A stretch of DNA of 36,220 bases, taken from positions 1 to 36,220 of IMG/VR virus record IMGVR_UViG_3300045581_000040; one strand, 5' to 3'. The notes beneath the pieces are model-generated. The model did not search any database. It saw nothing but the letters and a program-made list of their open reading frames with translations, and had not been told where the DNA came from. This DNA comes from a virus. Position 1 is the stretch's first letter. Each line of letters begins with the position of its first letter. The position numbers were made by a program, and so were the translations under genes. Shown piece by piece: positions 7,116 to 14,272 of the stretch.

Positions 7116-7634
7116 CTAGGAGTTCTTGATTCCGTAAAGTGTTGCAGTTGAATATTGGACAAATTTAGAACCTACTTCACTGCCGACTATAGATATAGAT
7201 GTGATTGCTGCAGTATTGGACCAAAGGGCACCGTGAAAAAACATTTCATTTGTTGACCCATTTGTATCATTTACTGCATCACTATACCAAGGCTTGTTTG
7301 TAGAGTTTGCATAGTTTGGTATATAAACCATTATGTTAGCAAAAGCAGATGCAGTCTGTGAAGCATTGTTTGCTCTACCAAATCTAGCATCAGTTTCGCT
7401 AGAACCCGTAACAGTTGTTCCATATCCTTCTAATCTTTTAAGACTAAAATTAGAAGTAGAACCATTAAATTTTAAATAAACCATTTCACCATAACTGCTA
7501 GCACTACTATCAGTTCTTAAAGAACAAAGAATTTTTAAATCAGTATATGTTCCTGGAATAGAAGTAAAGTCTATACTACTTGTACCGCTAGCACCAACGG
7601 ATACTGTTGCTATTTTTATAAATGTATTTGGCAT
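7116..7634 (-). CDS. Beta-sandwich tail protein, paralogue A
   Basis: A 172-residue protein with no helices visible. It carries the family motif SIDFTSIPGTYTDLKIL near residue 20-35, aromatic/Gly-rich strands, and the close TATLYGIKNS. The same frame-shaped motif (TFSSIxxxYxxL near the start, YGI at the end) occurs in the next two genes, so the three are tandem paralogues. The motif pattern resembles jelly-roll or galactose-binding-like folds used in phage tail tips, but I cannot name the family with certainty. It is probably a virion surface or receptor-contact protein. Confidence 0.65.
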   Translation of the reverse strand: MPNTFIKIATVSVGASGTSSIDFTSIPGTYTDLKILCSLRTDSSASSYGEMVYLKFNGSTSNFSLKRLEGYGTTVTGSSETDARFGRANNASQTASAFANIMVYIPNYANSTNKPWYSDAVNDTNGSTNEMFFHGALWSNTAAITSISIVGSEVGSKFVQYSTATLYGIKNS

Positions 7635-7642
7635 ATTTGCTC

Positions 7643-8137
7643 CTAAGCAGTTGCAATTCCATAGAGGGTAAATGTAGAACCAATACCAAAAGCACTTGTA
7701 TTTGCTACTATATCAATTCTATTAACAGCACTAGTTGAACGCCAAGTGGCTGCTATCATTTCAGTTCCCTGGCTTGCTCTATTTGCCCTAGTTATCCAAG
7801 TAGTGTATTCAGCAGCATTGCTATAACTTAAAATATGAGTAACAGAATGATATTCTACATCAGTTGTTGGAATTGCATAATAACCCATACGAACATTAGC
7901 CGTTGTATTTACCGTACCAGTTGCTGGGGTGCCAGTGTAAGACGACATCCAGTTATATGAGTAATTGGTTCCTGTATCGTTATTTATACGTAAAAACGTA
8001 TCAACACCACCACCTGTATTGGTAGCAGAAATTACTAAGACTAAATCTGTATATGCCGAAGTTATGCTTGAAAATGTAATAAGCGCAGAAGTACTTGCTA
8101 AAGTCGTAGTTGCAATTGGGTCGTATGTAATAGCCAT
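7643..8137 (-). CDS. Beta-sandwich tail protein, paralogue B
   Basis: A 164-residue paralogue of its two neighbours, with ITFSSITSAYTDLVLVI near the start, a central block (FLRINNDTGTNYSYNW) and the same end (FTLYGIATA). The middle is clearly diverged from paralogue A, while the two terminal motifs are kept. This is the pattern expected when surface loops diversify on one scaffold. The 8-base gaps on either side show tight packing within the fibre operon. Confidence 0.65.
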   Translation of the reverse strand: MAITYDPIATTTLASTSALITFSSITSAYTDLVLVISATNTGGGVDTFLRINNDTGTNYSYNWMSSYTGTPATGTVNTTANVRMGYYAIPTTDVEYHSVTHILSYSNAAEYTTWITRANRASQGTEMIAATWRSTSAVNRIDIVANTSAFGIGSTFTLYGIATA

Positions 8138-8138
8138 A

Positions 8139-8741
8139 TTATGCCTTTATCCCGTATAGTCCAAATCTAGCATTAGAACCAAAATTAGTAGAACCACTTA
8201 ATATAATTGAAATAGTATTTATAACACTATTATTAAGCCATAGACCGCTTGACATACCAACGCTACCAAGAGAAGCATTGTTATCTTGACCAGAAAGGGC
8301 TCTTATAGTTTTATATTTATTTCCATTTGAATAGTCTAATATATCTACAATAGAAACAGCAGGGTATGTTGTTTGAATACCGTGCCAAAAACCACCAATA
8401 TTTATATAAGGTTGCGCTGTAGCGCTTTGAGCCAATGGAGTACTCTGACCAGATGCACCAAGCATAGTATGAACAGTATAGTTATTTCCACTATCAGAAT
8501 TAAATCTAATATATGGAGCATTATTATTAGATGTTACAGGCATAAATGCTCTAACCTGTAGATGTGAATATGTAGATGGAATACTTGAAAATGTAATAGT
8601 TCCACTAGAGCCAGTACCACTTACAGATGCGATTGATTCAAAAGCCGCTTCTGTGAAGGCAGTATTGCCAGCCAACATACTCCCATATACAGTTCTACCA
8701 TTCTTTACAGAATTAGCAGATAGTTTGTATACTGGCGTCAT
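8139..8741 (-). CDS. Beta-sandwich tail protein, paralogue C with N-terminal extension
   Basis: A 200-residue member of the trio, with GTITFSSIPSTYSHLQVR at about residues 47-65, a central block YIRFNSDSGNNYTVH that aligns with the FLRINNDTGTNYSYN block of paralogue B, and the close RFGLYGIKA. It carries about 35 extra N-terminal residues (VYKLSANSVKNGRTVYGSM) not present in A or B, perhaps an attachment region to the fibre or tail. Its start shares a base with the stop of the 104-residue gene upstream. Confidence 0.65.
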   Translation of the reverse strand: MTPVYKLSANSVKNGRTVYGSMLAGNTAFTEAAFESIASVSGTGSSGTITFSSIPSTYSHLQVRAFMPVTSNNNAPYIRFNSDSGNNYTVHTMLGASGQSTPLAQSATAQPYINIGGFWHGIQTTYPAVSIVDILDYSNGNKYKTIRALSGQDNNASLGSVGMSSGLWLNNSVINTISIILSGSTNFGSNARFGLYGIKA

Positions 8742-9055
8742 TAGGCTATCTCCACTCCTGAAATATGAAAGTTTACGCCAGTTGTAGAAGCGCTGCCAGT
8801 AATTGTAGCAGCAGGATTAGTTGCAGGAATCACTTGCTTCATATCAATAACTGTAGTGTCATAAGCGCCTACAGATACTGATGAAGCAGATGTTACTCCA
8901 GCAAAAGATAAAGTGAAGTTAGCAGCGCTACCTGTTGTATTTGCTACCAACACGCTTGTTACTACTGTAATAGTAGATGTGTTAGGTTGTGTATATAGGG
9001 TTGTGCTTGATGTCGCTGCTGCTGTGCGAGCAAGGACTTTGGATGTTACAGCCAT
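8741..9055 (-). CDS. Small beta-rich tail or decoration protein
   Basis: A 104-residue Thr/Ser/Val-rich protein with alternating strand patterns (TITVVTSVLVANTTG, ANFTLSFAGVTSASSVSV) and no charged helices. The pattern is a compact immunoglobulin-like or jelly-roll beta sandwich. The family cannot be named from sequence. It lies between the long fibre and the paralogue trio, so a structural role at the tail tip is the best inference. It overlaps the next gene's start by one base. Confidence 0.6.
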   Translation of the reverse strand: MAVTSKVLARTAAATSSTTLYTQPNTSTITVVTSVLVANTTGSAANFTLSFAGVTSASSVSVGAYDTTVIDMKQVIPATNPAATITGSASTTGVNFHISGVEIA

Positions 9056-9073
9056 TAGTTACTGTACCTTTCT

Positions 9074-11197
9074 TTAGATATATGCGCCCATCAAGGTCAT
9101 TACCTCAACGGATTGCGTGTCTACTGTTGCCCAAGAAGCAGTGCTTCCATCGGTTGTTAAGTATTTGCCAGCGTTGCTTGTCTGGCTCGGTAAAGCATCA
9201 ACGGCTGCCCACTCAACACCAAGGGCTGCGCCCGAGTTAGCCTTGAGATAGTAACCATTTGTACCTACCGAAAGTTTACCAATTGTATCTGCAGTGCTAC
9301 CAACCAGTATGTCGCCTTTTGCGTCAATTACAGTATTAGGGATAGCAGTTGCTAAATCAAATGCAGTAAATGTAATAATCTCTAGAACATCACTAGCAGC
9401 CAAAGCAGCAAGAGATGTAATGCTTGTTCCATTGGATGCTGTGTAATCTGAACCACGTACTAGCAGTACACCGTTTAGGTATACCTGCTCTTTACCAGCA
9501 AGATATGAAAGTGTTAGACCGTTAGCATCAGTTCCTGATACTGAAGTTTCTCCGCCAGTTGCTACGAACTTATAACGGTAGATAGCAGCAGTAGATGAAA
9601 TGCTACCCCACTCAGTTCCAGTCCAAGCGTACATAGCATTGTCTACTGAGTTCCAGTACAAGGCACCTTCAACAAGTGCATCTCCATCATTATCAACAGA
9701 AGGAGCAGATGACTTAGAACCTAAATATCGGTCATCAAAAGAATCATAAGATGCTGCAGCAGCAGTTGCGCTAGAAGCAGCAGCGGTAGCAGAACCAGCA
9801 ACAGCATCTACATACTGCTTAGTAGCGGCGTGTAAGTTGCTAGATGGGTCTGCATTAAGAGTCAAGGCACCAGTCATTGTGGAGCCAGACTTAAATACTA
9901 CTGAGTCATAGAAAGTACCACCAGCCTGAATCTGGTCAGCAATCTCTTTAAGAGTATCTAGTGTGCCAGGAGCACCATTGATTAGGTCAGTAATCTCAGT
10001 GTCAATATAACCTTTAGTTGCTGCATCACCTGAATCTGTAGGTGTAGCAAGGTTAGTAATCTTTTGGCTATTCATTGAGAATGAGCCAGTAGGAGCAGCA
10101 AGGTCTGTTACCTTAGAAGTTCTTACCTGTGTATCAAAATCAGAGATAGTGCTTGCAGCCTGAGTGCCAGTGTGATTAGCACGGGCTAATGGGTCAGTTG
10201 CTAACTTGCTAAGAGCAATAGCAGCCGAAGCATTAATGTCAGCATTTACGATAGTTCCATCTACTATATCCGCAGAAGTAATAGAACTGTTAAGGCTTAG
10301 TTTGCTATAAGCAATACCAGCAGATGCTGAGATATCTCCGTTGACGATAGTACCATCAGCAATCATTGTGCTAGTTACTGTGCCAGTATCACCAGCAGTA
10401 ATAGCAGTACCTGAAATCTTTGTCTTATCAATTGCAGCAGTAGAACTGATATCTGCGTTTACGATAGTGCCATCGGCAATCTTAGCCGAGGTAATAGCAG
10501 AGTCGGCAATATCTCCAGTAGCAATTGTTCCATCAGCAATCTTGGCTGAAGTAACTGCTCCATCTGCAATATCGCCAGTTGCGATAGTGCCATCTGCTAT
10601 CTTGGCAGAGGTAACAGCACCATCATTAATCTTGGCGGTAGTTACAGCACTATCTGCAATCTTTGCAGTAGTAACATTAGAGTCAGCAATCTTTGCTGTA
10701 GTTACTGCGCTGTTATTAATCTTGGCTGTAGTTACTGCAGTATCATCAATCTTAGCGGTACCAATTGCACCATCTACAATCATTCCGCTTGAGACAACGC
10801 TAGTTTCAGTAGTTAGAACCACATCAGCAAGAGTAAGTCCGTGAGCGGTAGTTGTATCTTCGGAGTGGTCATTAGCCTCTTGAAGGTCACGACCTACAAC
10901 CATATGTCTTACAACAGCACCTGCGGAGTGGGCGACACCAACACCAGCGCTAGGTCCTGAACCATCAATACCACGAGTAATAGTTAATGTATTGCCAGAC
11001 GAGTAGAGCGTTACATCTACAATTTCTTCAAGCGATGTATCTGGGTCAATGACAACGGTATAGGTTTGGCTACCAGTTAGGGTCTTTCCACCCATCAAGG
11101 CTGAACCAGACACTACTGTCATAGATGTGGCTGTTGACGTTATTGCAGCAGCAAGGGTCGTCTGCTGAGCACGAGAGGAGTATTTGCGTACTGTCAT
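9074..11197 (-). CDS. Long tail fibre with decapeptide repeats
   Basis: A 707-residue fibre. Residues 1-100 form a beta domain that starts QQTTLAAAITSTATSMTVVS and ends RGIDGSG...GAVVRH, which resembles the N-terminal part of the adaptor-like protein upstream. Residues 141-250 are eleven exact-length decapeptides of the type ADSAVTTAKI / ADGTIATGDI, a likely beta-helix shaft. A collar-like region follows with DAATKGYIDTEI and HAATKQYVDAV elements, both typical of phage fibre shafts. The C-terminus carries one copy of the LPSQTSNAGKYLTTDGST module shared with the second fibre. It is probably the main shaft of a tail spike or fibre. Confidence 0.8.
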   Translation of the reverse strand: MTVRKYSSRAQQTTLAAAITSTATSMTVVSGSALMGGKTLTGSQTYTVVIDPDTSLEEIVDVTLYSSGNTLTITRGIDGSGPSAGVGVAHSAGAVVRHMVVGRDLQEANDHSEDTTTAHGLTLADVVLTTETSVVSSGMIVDGAIGTAKIDDTAVTTAKINNSAVTTAKIADSNVTTAKIADSAVTTAKINDGAVTSAKIADGTIATGDIADGAVTSAKIADGTIATGDIADSAITSAKIADGTIVNADISSTAAIDKTKISGTAITAGDTGTVTSTMIADGTIVNGDISASAGIAYSKLSLNSSITSADIVDGTIVNADINASAAIALSKLATDPLARANHTGTQAASTISDFDTQVRTSKVTDLAAPTGSFSMNSQKITNLATPTDSGDAATKGYIDTEITDLINGAPGTLDTLKEIADQIQAGGTFYDSVVFKSGSTMTGALTLNADPSSNLHAATKQYVDAVAGSATAAASSATAAAASYDSFDDRYLGSKSSAPSVDNDGDALVEGALYWNSVDNAMYAWTGTEWGSISSTAAIYRYKFVATGGETSVSGTDANGLTLSYLAGKEQVYLNGVLLVRGSDYTASNGTSITSLAALAASDVLEIITFTAFDLATAIPNTVIDAKGDILVGSTADTIGKLSVGTNGYYLKANSGAALGVEWAAVDALPSQTSNAGKYLTTDGSTASWATVDTQSVEVMTLMGAYI
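10448..10777 (-). repeat. Eleven tandem 30-base units encoding decapeptides
   Basis: In-frame repeat inside the long fibre. Units include DDTAVTTAKI, NNSAVTTAKI, ADSNVTTAKI, ADSAVTTAKI, NDGAVTSAKI and ADGTIATGDI, with two types (xxAKI and xxGDI) alternating in the downstream half. The period is exactly ten residues. Synonymous sites differ between units, so the array is old enough to have drifted but keeps its length phase. Confidence 0.9.
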
Positions 11198-11204
11198 TGT
11201 TTAC

Positions 11205-12134
11205 CTATCGGACGTATTGGACTCGGACTGGGAATTGTTGCTGTTGAGATTTAACTTCTTCAGCAAGTCTTTGTGTATATAGTGCATAAATCTGTCGCAT
11301 AATTGTTGAGGTGCTACCAAATGTTCTCTTGGTATCAATCTCATCAGCCTGTGGGCTGGTCTGTGTTGCACGTGCTGGGTCAAGAAATGTTAGCAATCTA
11401 TATGTTGCACCAAGAACTACTACATCTTTACAAGATTCAGGTAGTCCTGTTGCAGTTGTAAAAACATCTGAGTCAGAACTAAATGTTCCAGGGTTAGCGC
11501 CATAAAGAACTTTTACAGTTCTGCCAGGAGTAATATAGTCGTGAATAGTTACTGTTTGTGCAGGTGATGCAGCACTACCACCCCAAGTACTAATATCAGC
11601 AAATGGTTCTAGTTTGATTCTACGAACAGGTATCCATTCTTTAGATGGTCCTACTTCCTGCCAGTGGGCTGCAATAATAAACTGAGCAGTAACATTACTT
11701 GCACCATCTAGTAATTCATAGGTAGTTACTGCTGGGTTAAATGTAAATGTTGTTTGCTTTACAGCAAAGATAGATGCAGCCATTGCTTGCAAGGTGTCAT
11801 TGATTGCTCTCTTAACAACCTTCTTAGGGAAGGTGGGGCTAATAGTTACTTTGCTACTTGTAGCAGCGGTAGAAGCAGTAGTGCCTAGGTATCCTCTACC
11901 CCAAGGTGCAACCGTCAGTGTATTGGCTACTCGGTCAAAGTTATCAATCCACATCAACTCTTCGCCAACTTCAATAATACCTTTACCAATATCAGAGGTA
12001 GATGTAACAGAAATGCTGGTTGTAGTTGTGCTGCTAATTGCAGCAGCAAGAGTTGTAGCCCTATCTTGCTGCATAGTATAGCCAGCCATACTAATTAAAA
12101 TCTCATTAACAATATCAGAGTATGTGGTTGTCAC
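11205..12134 (-). CDS. Head-tail adaptor / tail-tube-like protein
   Basis: A 309-residue protein. It opens with a helix (TYSDIVNEILISM), contains an inserted beta domain (about 28-105, TTLAAAISSTTTTSISVTS through PWGRGYLGTT), then returns to a helical core (KKVVKRAINDTLQAMAA) and ends with a long helix (STIMRQIYALYTQRLAEEVK). The helical N- and C-terminal parts with a beta insertion resemble podoviral adaptor proteins of the T7 gp11 / P22 gp4 kind, and the gene lies between head and fibre genes. Assignment is by architecture and position, not by a diagnostic motif. Confidence 0.6.
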   Translation of the reverse strand: MTTTYSDIVNEILISMAGYTMQQDRATTLAAAISSTTTTSISVTSTSDIGKGIIEVGEELMWIDNFDRVANTLTVAPWGRGYLGTTASTAATSSKVTISPTFPKKVVKRAINDTLQAMAASIFAVKQTTFTFNPAVTTYELLDGASNVTAQFIIAAHWQEVGPSKEWIPVRRIKLEPFADISTWGGSAASPAQTVTIHDYITPGRTVKVLYGANPGTFSSDSDVFTTATGLPESCKDVVVLGATYRLLTFLDPARATQTSPQADEIDTKRTFGSTSTIMRQIYALYTQRLAEEVKSQQQQFPVRVQYVR

Positions 12135-12401
12135 TTAGATAGTCCTTAATGCATCTACTGCTGACTTGCCAGTAGTGCCTGCTAGTTCATTACAGATTGC
12201 ATTTAAATCTTTATAATCATCTGGTTGACGGGTTGGGTCTGCTTCATAATTAAGAGCACCAATAATTCCTTTGCCAGTAGTACCAGCCCAAGCATTAGCA
12301 GCACCTTGCTCATCTAAGAAAGATGTCATAGCAGGATAGGTACCGCCATTAGCCAAACGATTTAACTCTGCACAAAATGTGCTACCTGCTATCCCTGCCA
12401 T
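12135..12401 (-). CDS. Small structural protein with an internal duplication
   Basis: An 88-residue protein of unknown function, placed directly before the adaptor-like gene with no gap. Two segments, AWAGTTGKGIIGALN and ELAGTTGKSAVDALR, share the core AGTTGK and are each preceded by a Leu-Asn helix (ELNRLA, DLNAIC). The chain therefore looks like two related half-domains joined by an acidic linker. Comparable small proteins are found near tail fibres of other environmental phages. A virion role is inferred from position. Confidence 0.6.
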   Translation of the reverse strand: MAGIAGSTFCAELNRLANGGTYPAMTSFLDEQGAANAWAGTTGKGIIGALNYEADPTRQPDDYKDLNAICNELAGTTGKSAVDALRTI

Positions 12402-12565
12402 TACTTACCTTTCTTCTTTAGTACTGCAGCATTGTCTACTAGATTCGGATACTTCCGTCCTGCAGCCTTTGCACGTTTCTTGGCAGCAGCCTTCTGAGCA
12501 GGAGTCAGTTTTGTAGATGTACGCTTTGGATTCTTCTTGTCCCAAAATGCTTTACCTTTCGCCAT
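12401..12565 (-). CDS. Lysine-rich mini-protein 1 (54 residues)
   Basis: Found by reading the gap. ATG at 12565, stop TAA sharing one base with the next ATG (TAATG at 12401). The peptide begins MAKGKAFWDKKNPKRTSTKL and continues with an AAAKKRAKAAGRKYP helix and a KKKGK end, so about a third of it is Lys/Arg. It resembles the flexible basic tails of histone-like proteins. The function is unknown. DNA or RNA binding inside the capsid, or charge balance during assembly, are possibilities raised by composition only. Confidence 0.65.
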   Translation of the reverse strand: MAKGKAFWDKKNPKRTSTKLTPAQKAAAKKRAKAAGRKYPNLVDNAAVLKKKGK

Positions 12566-12574
12566 TTTATTTCC

Positions 12575-12685
12575 TTACTTCTTTTCTATCCAAGTATTAA
12601 TATCAAAATGTTCTGGTGAACAAAAGCCAAGGAAGTATGACTTTTTATTACAGTCTGACTTCAAGCAAATATGGTCTACTACCAT
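12575..12685 (-). CDS. 36-residue Cys-rich mini-protein
   Basis: ATG at 12685 overlaps the end of the DUF6321-like gene (AAATGGTAG) and the frame ends with TAA at 12575. The peptide starts MVVDHICLKSDCNKKSYFLG and contains C7, C12 and an FCSPEH segment (C22, H26). A C-x4-C followed by FCSxxH is the shape of a minimal FCS/MYM-like zinc finger. A ribosome-binding site is not obvious, so translation is probably coupled to the gene before it. The zinc-finger assignment is inference from four possible ligands. Confidence 0.5.
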   Translation of the reverse strand: MVVDHICLKSDCNKKSYFLGFCSPEHFDINTWIEKK

Positions 12686-12975
12686 TTAACTTTATCTGCC
12701 CAATATGCTGCAGACATCTTGCCTTTAGCAATATTCTTAGAATGTCTAGCCTTAAAAGATTCTCTACGTTTGCGGTAAGAAGCAGATTCACCTGACTTCT
12801 TAGGACTACCAGATACACCTTGCTGTCCAAACCGAATAGTCTTTACCTGACTACCCTCTTTAGCCACAACAACGTGTGACTTAGTCGGATGATTAGGTGT
12901 TCTCTTAGGCTTATTAAAGCCTGATACCCCAGCCCTTTTAAGCCGTGGGTCTGGTTTGTTTGCCATATTCCCCAT
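12679..12975 (-). CDS. DUF6321-like basic phage protein
   Basis: A 98-residue basic protein with the recognisable core HPTKSHVVVAKEGSQVKTIR, FGQQGVSGSPKK, then YRKRRESFKARHSKNIAKGK and the end AAYWADKVKW. This matches the phage family I know as DUF6321, seen in cyanophages and other aquatic phages, with no defined function. I start it at 12975 because AGGAAAGT precedes that ATG; an in-frame ATG three codons later (12966) is the alternative. Its beginning overlaps the previous micro-gene by 38 bases. Confidence 0.75.
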   Translation of the reverse strand: MGNMANKPDPRLKRAGVSGFNKPKRTPNHPTKSHVVVAKEGSQVKTIRFGQQGVSGSPKKSGESASYRKRRESFKARHSKNIAKGKMSAAYWADKVKW

Positions 12976-13087
12976 ACTTTCCTAGTACTGTTCTAACAGT
13001 TCCATCTTTACGTAACCGCACTACCATCCCGTTTTTAATTTGGACTGAATTAAATCCGTAGTGCGGTTTGTATTTACCTGATGACAT
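12938..13087 (-). CDS. 49-residue small protein, KOW/SH3-like
   Basis: ATG at 13087 shares a base with the upstream stop (TAATG) and the frame ends with TAA at 12938, inside the next gene. The peptide begins MSSGKYKPHYGFNSVQIKNG and continues MVVRLRKDGTVRTVLGKYGE, a run of short strands separated by turns. The strand pattern with a K/R-D-G-T turn is like a small SH3 or KOW barrel. I do not recognise the family. The long overlap (38 bases) with the DUF6321-like gene argues for coupled translation. Confidence 0.6.
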   Translation of the reverse strand: MSSGKYKPHYGFNSVQIKNGMVVRLRKDGTVRTVLGKYGEYGKQTRPTA

Positions 13088-13263
13088 TACTTTTTAGCCT
13101 TACCCTTAACCTTCTTAAGATTAGGGTTTTTCTTCTTAGCAGCAGCAGAGGCTTTGCGAGCACCACTGGCTAGAATTGCACCAGCAGATTCCATACTAAT
13201 ACCTTGCTTCTTGGCAATAGATTTTTGGGCTGCTTTAAAGCCCATACCCTTTTTAGCCTTCAT
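13087..13263 (-). CDS. Lysine-rich mini-protein 2 (58 residues)
   Basis: ATG at 13263 and TAA at 13087, with TAATG overlaps at both ends. The peptide starts MKAKKGMGFKAAQKSIAKKQ, has a middle helix (GISMESAGAILASGARKAS) and ends in a Lys-rich tail (AAAKKKNPNLKKVKGKAKK). Similar peptides sit beside DUF6321 genes in aquatic phages as far as I recall. No function is established. The Lys/Ala/Pro-rich tail resembles linker histone H1, which suggests nucleic acid binding, but this is composition-based inference. Confidence 0.7.
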   Translation of the reverse strand: MKAKKGMGFKAAQKSIAKKQGISMESAGAILASGARKASAAAKKKNPNLKKVKGKAKK

Positions 13264-13469
13264 TAGTCTGCATCCGTTGTTACATAGACGCCAGTCTTTC
13301 TGGCGATTTTTTCTTTGATTTGTCTGCGGTTAGCAGGAGTTACTTTGCCTTGATTAATTAACTTTTCATACATAGCCTCAGCCTTAATAATTGCCCTATC
13401 TTCTTTCTTGGCAAGTTGCTGATTATATTTTGCTATAGCCTCATCTGGCGATTTAGAAACTCTAGGCAT
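13263..13469 (-). CDS. Small basic helical protein of unknown function
   Basis: A 68-residue protein, mostly helical, with alternating Lys/Glu/Ala (DEAIAKYNQQLAKKEDRAII, then ANRRQIKEKIARKTG) and a short strand at the end (VYVTTDAD). It shares TAATG with the next gene and has only two bases between its ATG and the stop of the upstream Lys-rich gene. I see no catalytic or metal-binding motif. It belongs to the chain of small head-region genes between the capsid and adaptor genes. Confidence 0.65.
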   Translation of the reverse strand: MPRVSKSPDEAIAKYNQQLAKKEDRAIIKAEAMYEKLINQGKVTPANRRQIKEKIARKTGVYVTTDAD

Positions 13470-13471
13470 AA

Positions 13472-13630
13472 TTATTTCTTCTTCTTCTTGGTAGCCATCT
13501 TCTTCATAGCCTTTTTCATTTCCATTTTCTTTTCAGATTTGGATTCCATCTTCTCAGCCATTGCATAAGCCTTGGCTGCTTTCTTGCCCTTGGCTGTATA
13601 AGGGAACTTCTTGTTTCCTACCTTTGGCAT
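13472..13630 (-). CDS. Lysine-rich mini-protein 3 (52 residues)
   Basis: Found in the gap: ATG at 13630, TAA at 13472. The peptide begins MPKVGNKKFPYTAKGKKAAK and ends in a nearly uninterrupted Lys/Met helix (KMEMKKAMKKMATKKKKK). The opening VGNKKFPYTAKGKKAA is a small phage motif I have seen in other environmental phage genomes without a function. The upstream stop directly abuts the ATG, and GGAGCATAA supplies the ribosome-binding site. It is one of three highly basic micro-proteins in this cluster. Confidence 0.7.
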   Translation of the reverse strand: MPKVGNKKFPYTAKGKKAAKAYAMAEKMESKSEKKMEMKKAMKKMATKKKKK

Positions 13631-13936
13631 TTATGCTCCTATTTCTTTCATAACTTGGGCTACGCCCTTGTTGATTTTATGTGCTTTAGGCATTTTGTCA
13701 CCATCATAGGCTTTGCCCATAACCTCTGATGCTTTATGTGCTGCGACAATATCTCTCATATTTGTGCTATTAGGCTGTATACCTTGTGCCCTAGCATCTC
13801 TGTATGCCTGTAGTTCTGCATTCCATTTCTTATCAGGAATGTCCCTCTTTGCGTCCCCTGAATTCATCTGAAGGCTTAGACCTTTACAGCCAAAACATCC
13901 TTCAATTGGTTCGGGATGGTGCTCCCAATGTTTCAT
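13631..13936 (-). CDS. Phage protein with HPEP-EGCFGCK motif
   Basis: A 101-residue protein that starts MKHWEHHPEPIEGCFGCKGL: a His-rich opening followed by a C14-x2-C17 pair, so H and C residues could bind one zinc. The rest is helical and charged (KKWNAELQAYRDARAQGIQP). The HPEPIxGCFGCK opening recurs in many tailed phages, usually just after the capsid gene, without known function. It has an ATGA overlap with the gene upstream and abuts the Lys-rich gene downstream. Confidence 0.7.
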   Translation of the reverse strand: MKHWEHHPEPIEGCFGCKGLSLQMNSGDAKRDIPDKKWNAELQAYRDARAQGIQPNSTNMRDIVAAHKASEVMGKAYDGDKMPKAHKINKGVAQVMKEIGA

Positions 13937-14202
13937 ATTGCAGTAAAGTTACTTTCTGTTATCCCCACGCCACCAGCAATAAGTTCTGCTTTAGTGGCTT
14001 CATCTACTGTATATTCATAACCACCACGATATACAGCATCATAGTTAGCCAAATCAGAATCAACTAAATATCTAGCCTGTGAATATGTAGCACCAGATTT
14101 AACAATAGTTATTCCACGTTCTAATGTGTAAAAGTAGAATAATCTGTGCCCTCCAGCAGGACCTTCAGACACCGTTGGTGTCTTAAAGCGATATTCTGTC
14201 AT
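13933..14202 (-). CDS. Small head-region protein of unknown function
   Basis: An 89-residue protein with an open aromatic N-terminal half (GHRLFYFYTLERGITIVKSG) and an acidic second half (YEYTVDEATKAELIAGGVGI). It is the first gene after the major capsid protein and a 31-base hairpin, and it has the strongest Shine-Dalgarno seen here (GGAGGAC). It may be a decoration, head-completion or neck protein, as expected from its place, but no motif supports one choice over another. Confidence 0.6.
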   Translation of the reverse strand: MTEYRFKTPTVSEGPAGGHRLFYFYTLERGITIVKSGATYSQARYLVDSDLANYDAVYRGGYEYTVDEATKAELIAGGVGITESNFTAI

Positions 14203-14228
14203 TAGTCCTCCTTAACGGACTCATCCCA

Positions 14229-14259
14229 AAGGGTAGACTTTTCAAATATGCCTACCCTT
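14229..14259 (-). terminator. Hairpin after the major capsid gene (attenuator or mRNA stabiliser)
   Basis: AAGGGTAG (14229-14236) pairs perfectly with CTACCCTT (14252-14259) around a 15-base A/T-rich loop. It lies 14 bases after the capsid stop. The downstream side lacks a U tract on the minus strand (TTTGGG), so full termination is unlikely. A partial terminator or a 3' stabilising structure that raises capsid mRNA relative to downstream genes would fit. Confidence 0.5.
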
Positions 14260-14272
14260 CAGAATCAATCAA

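Noticed and set aside
10341-10844. 167-residue plus-strand frame made of repeats
   Set aside because: It is the antisense image of the fibre's decapeptide array; regular 30-base repeats keep an opposite frame open by chance.
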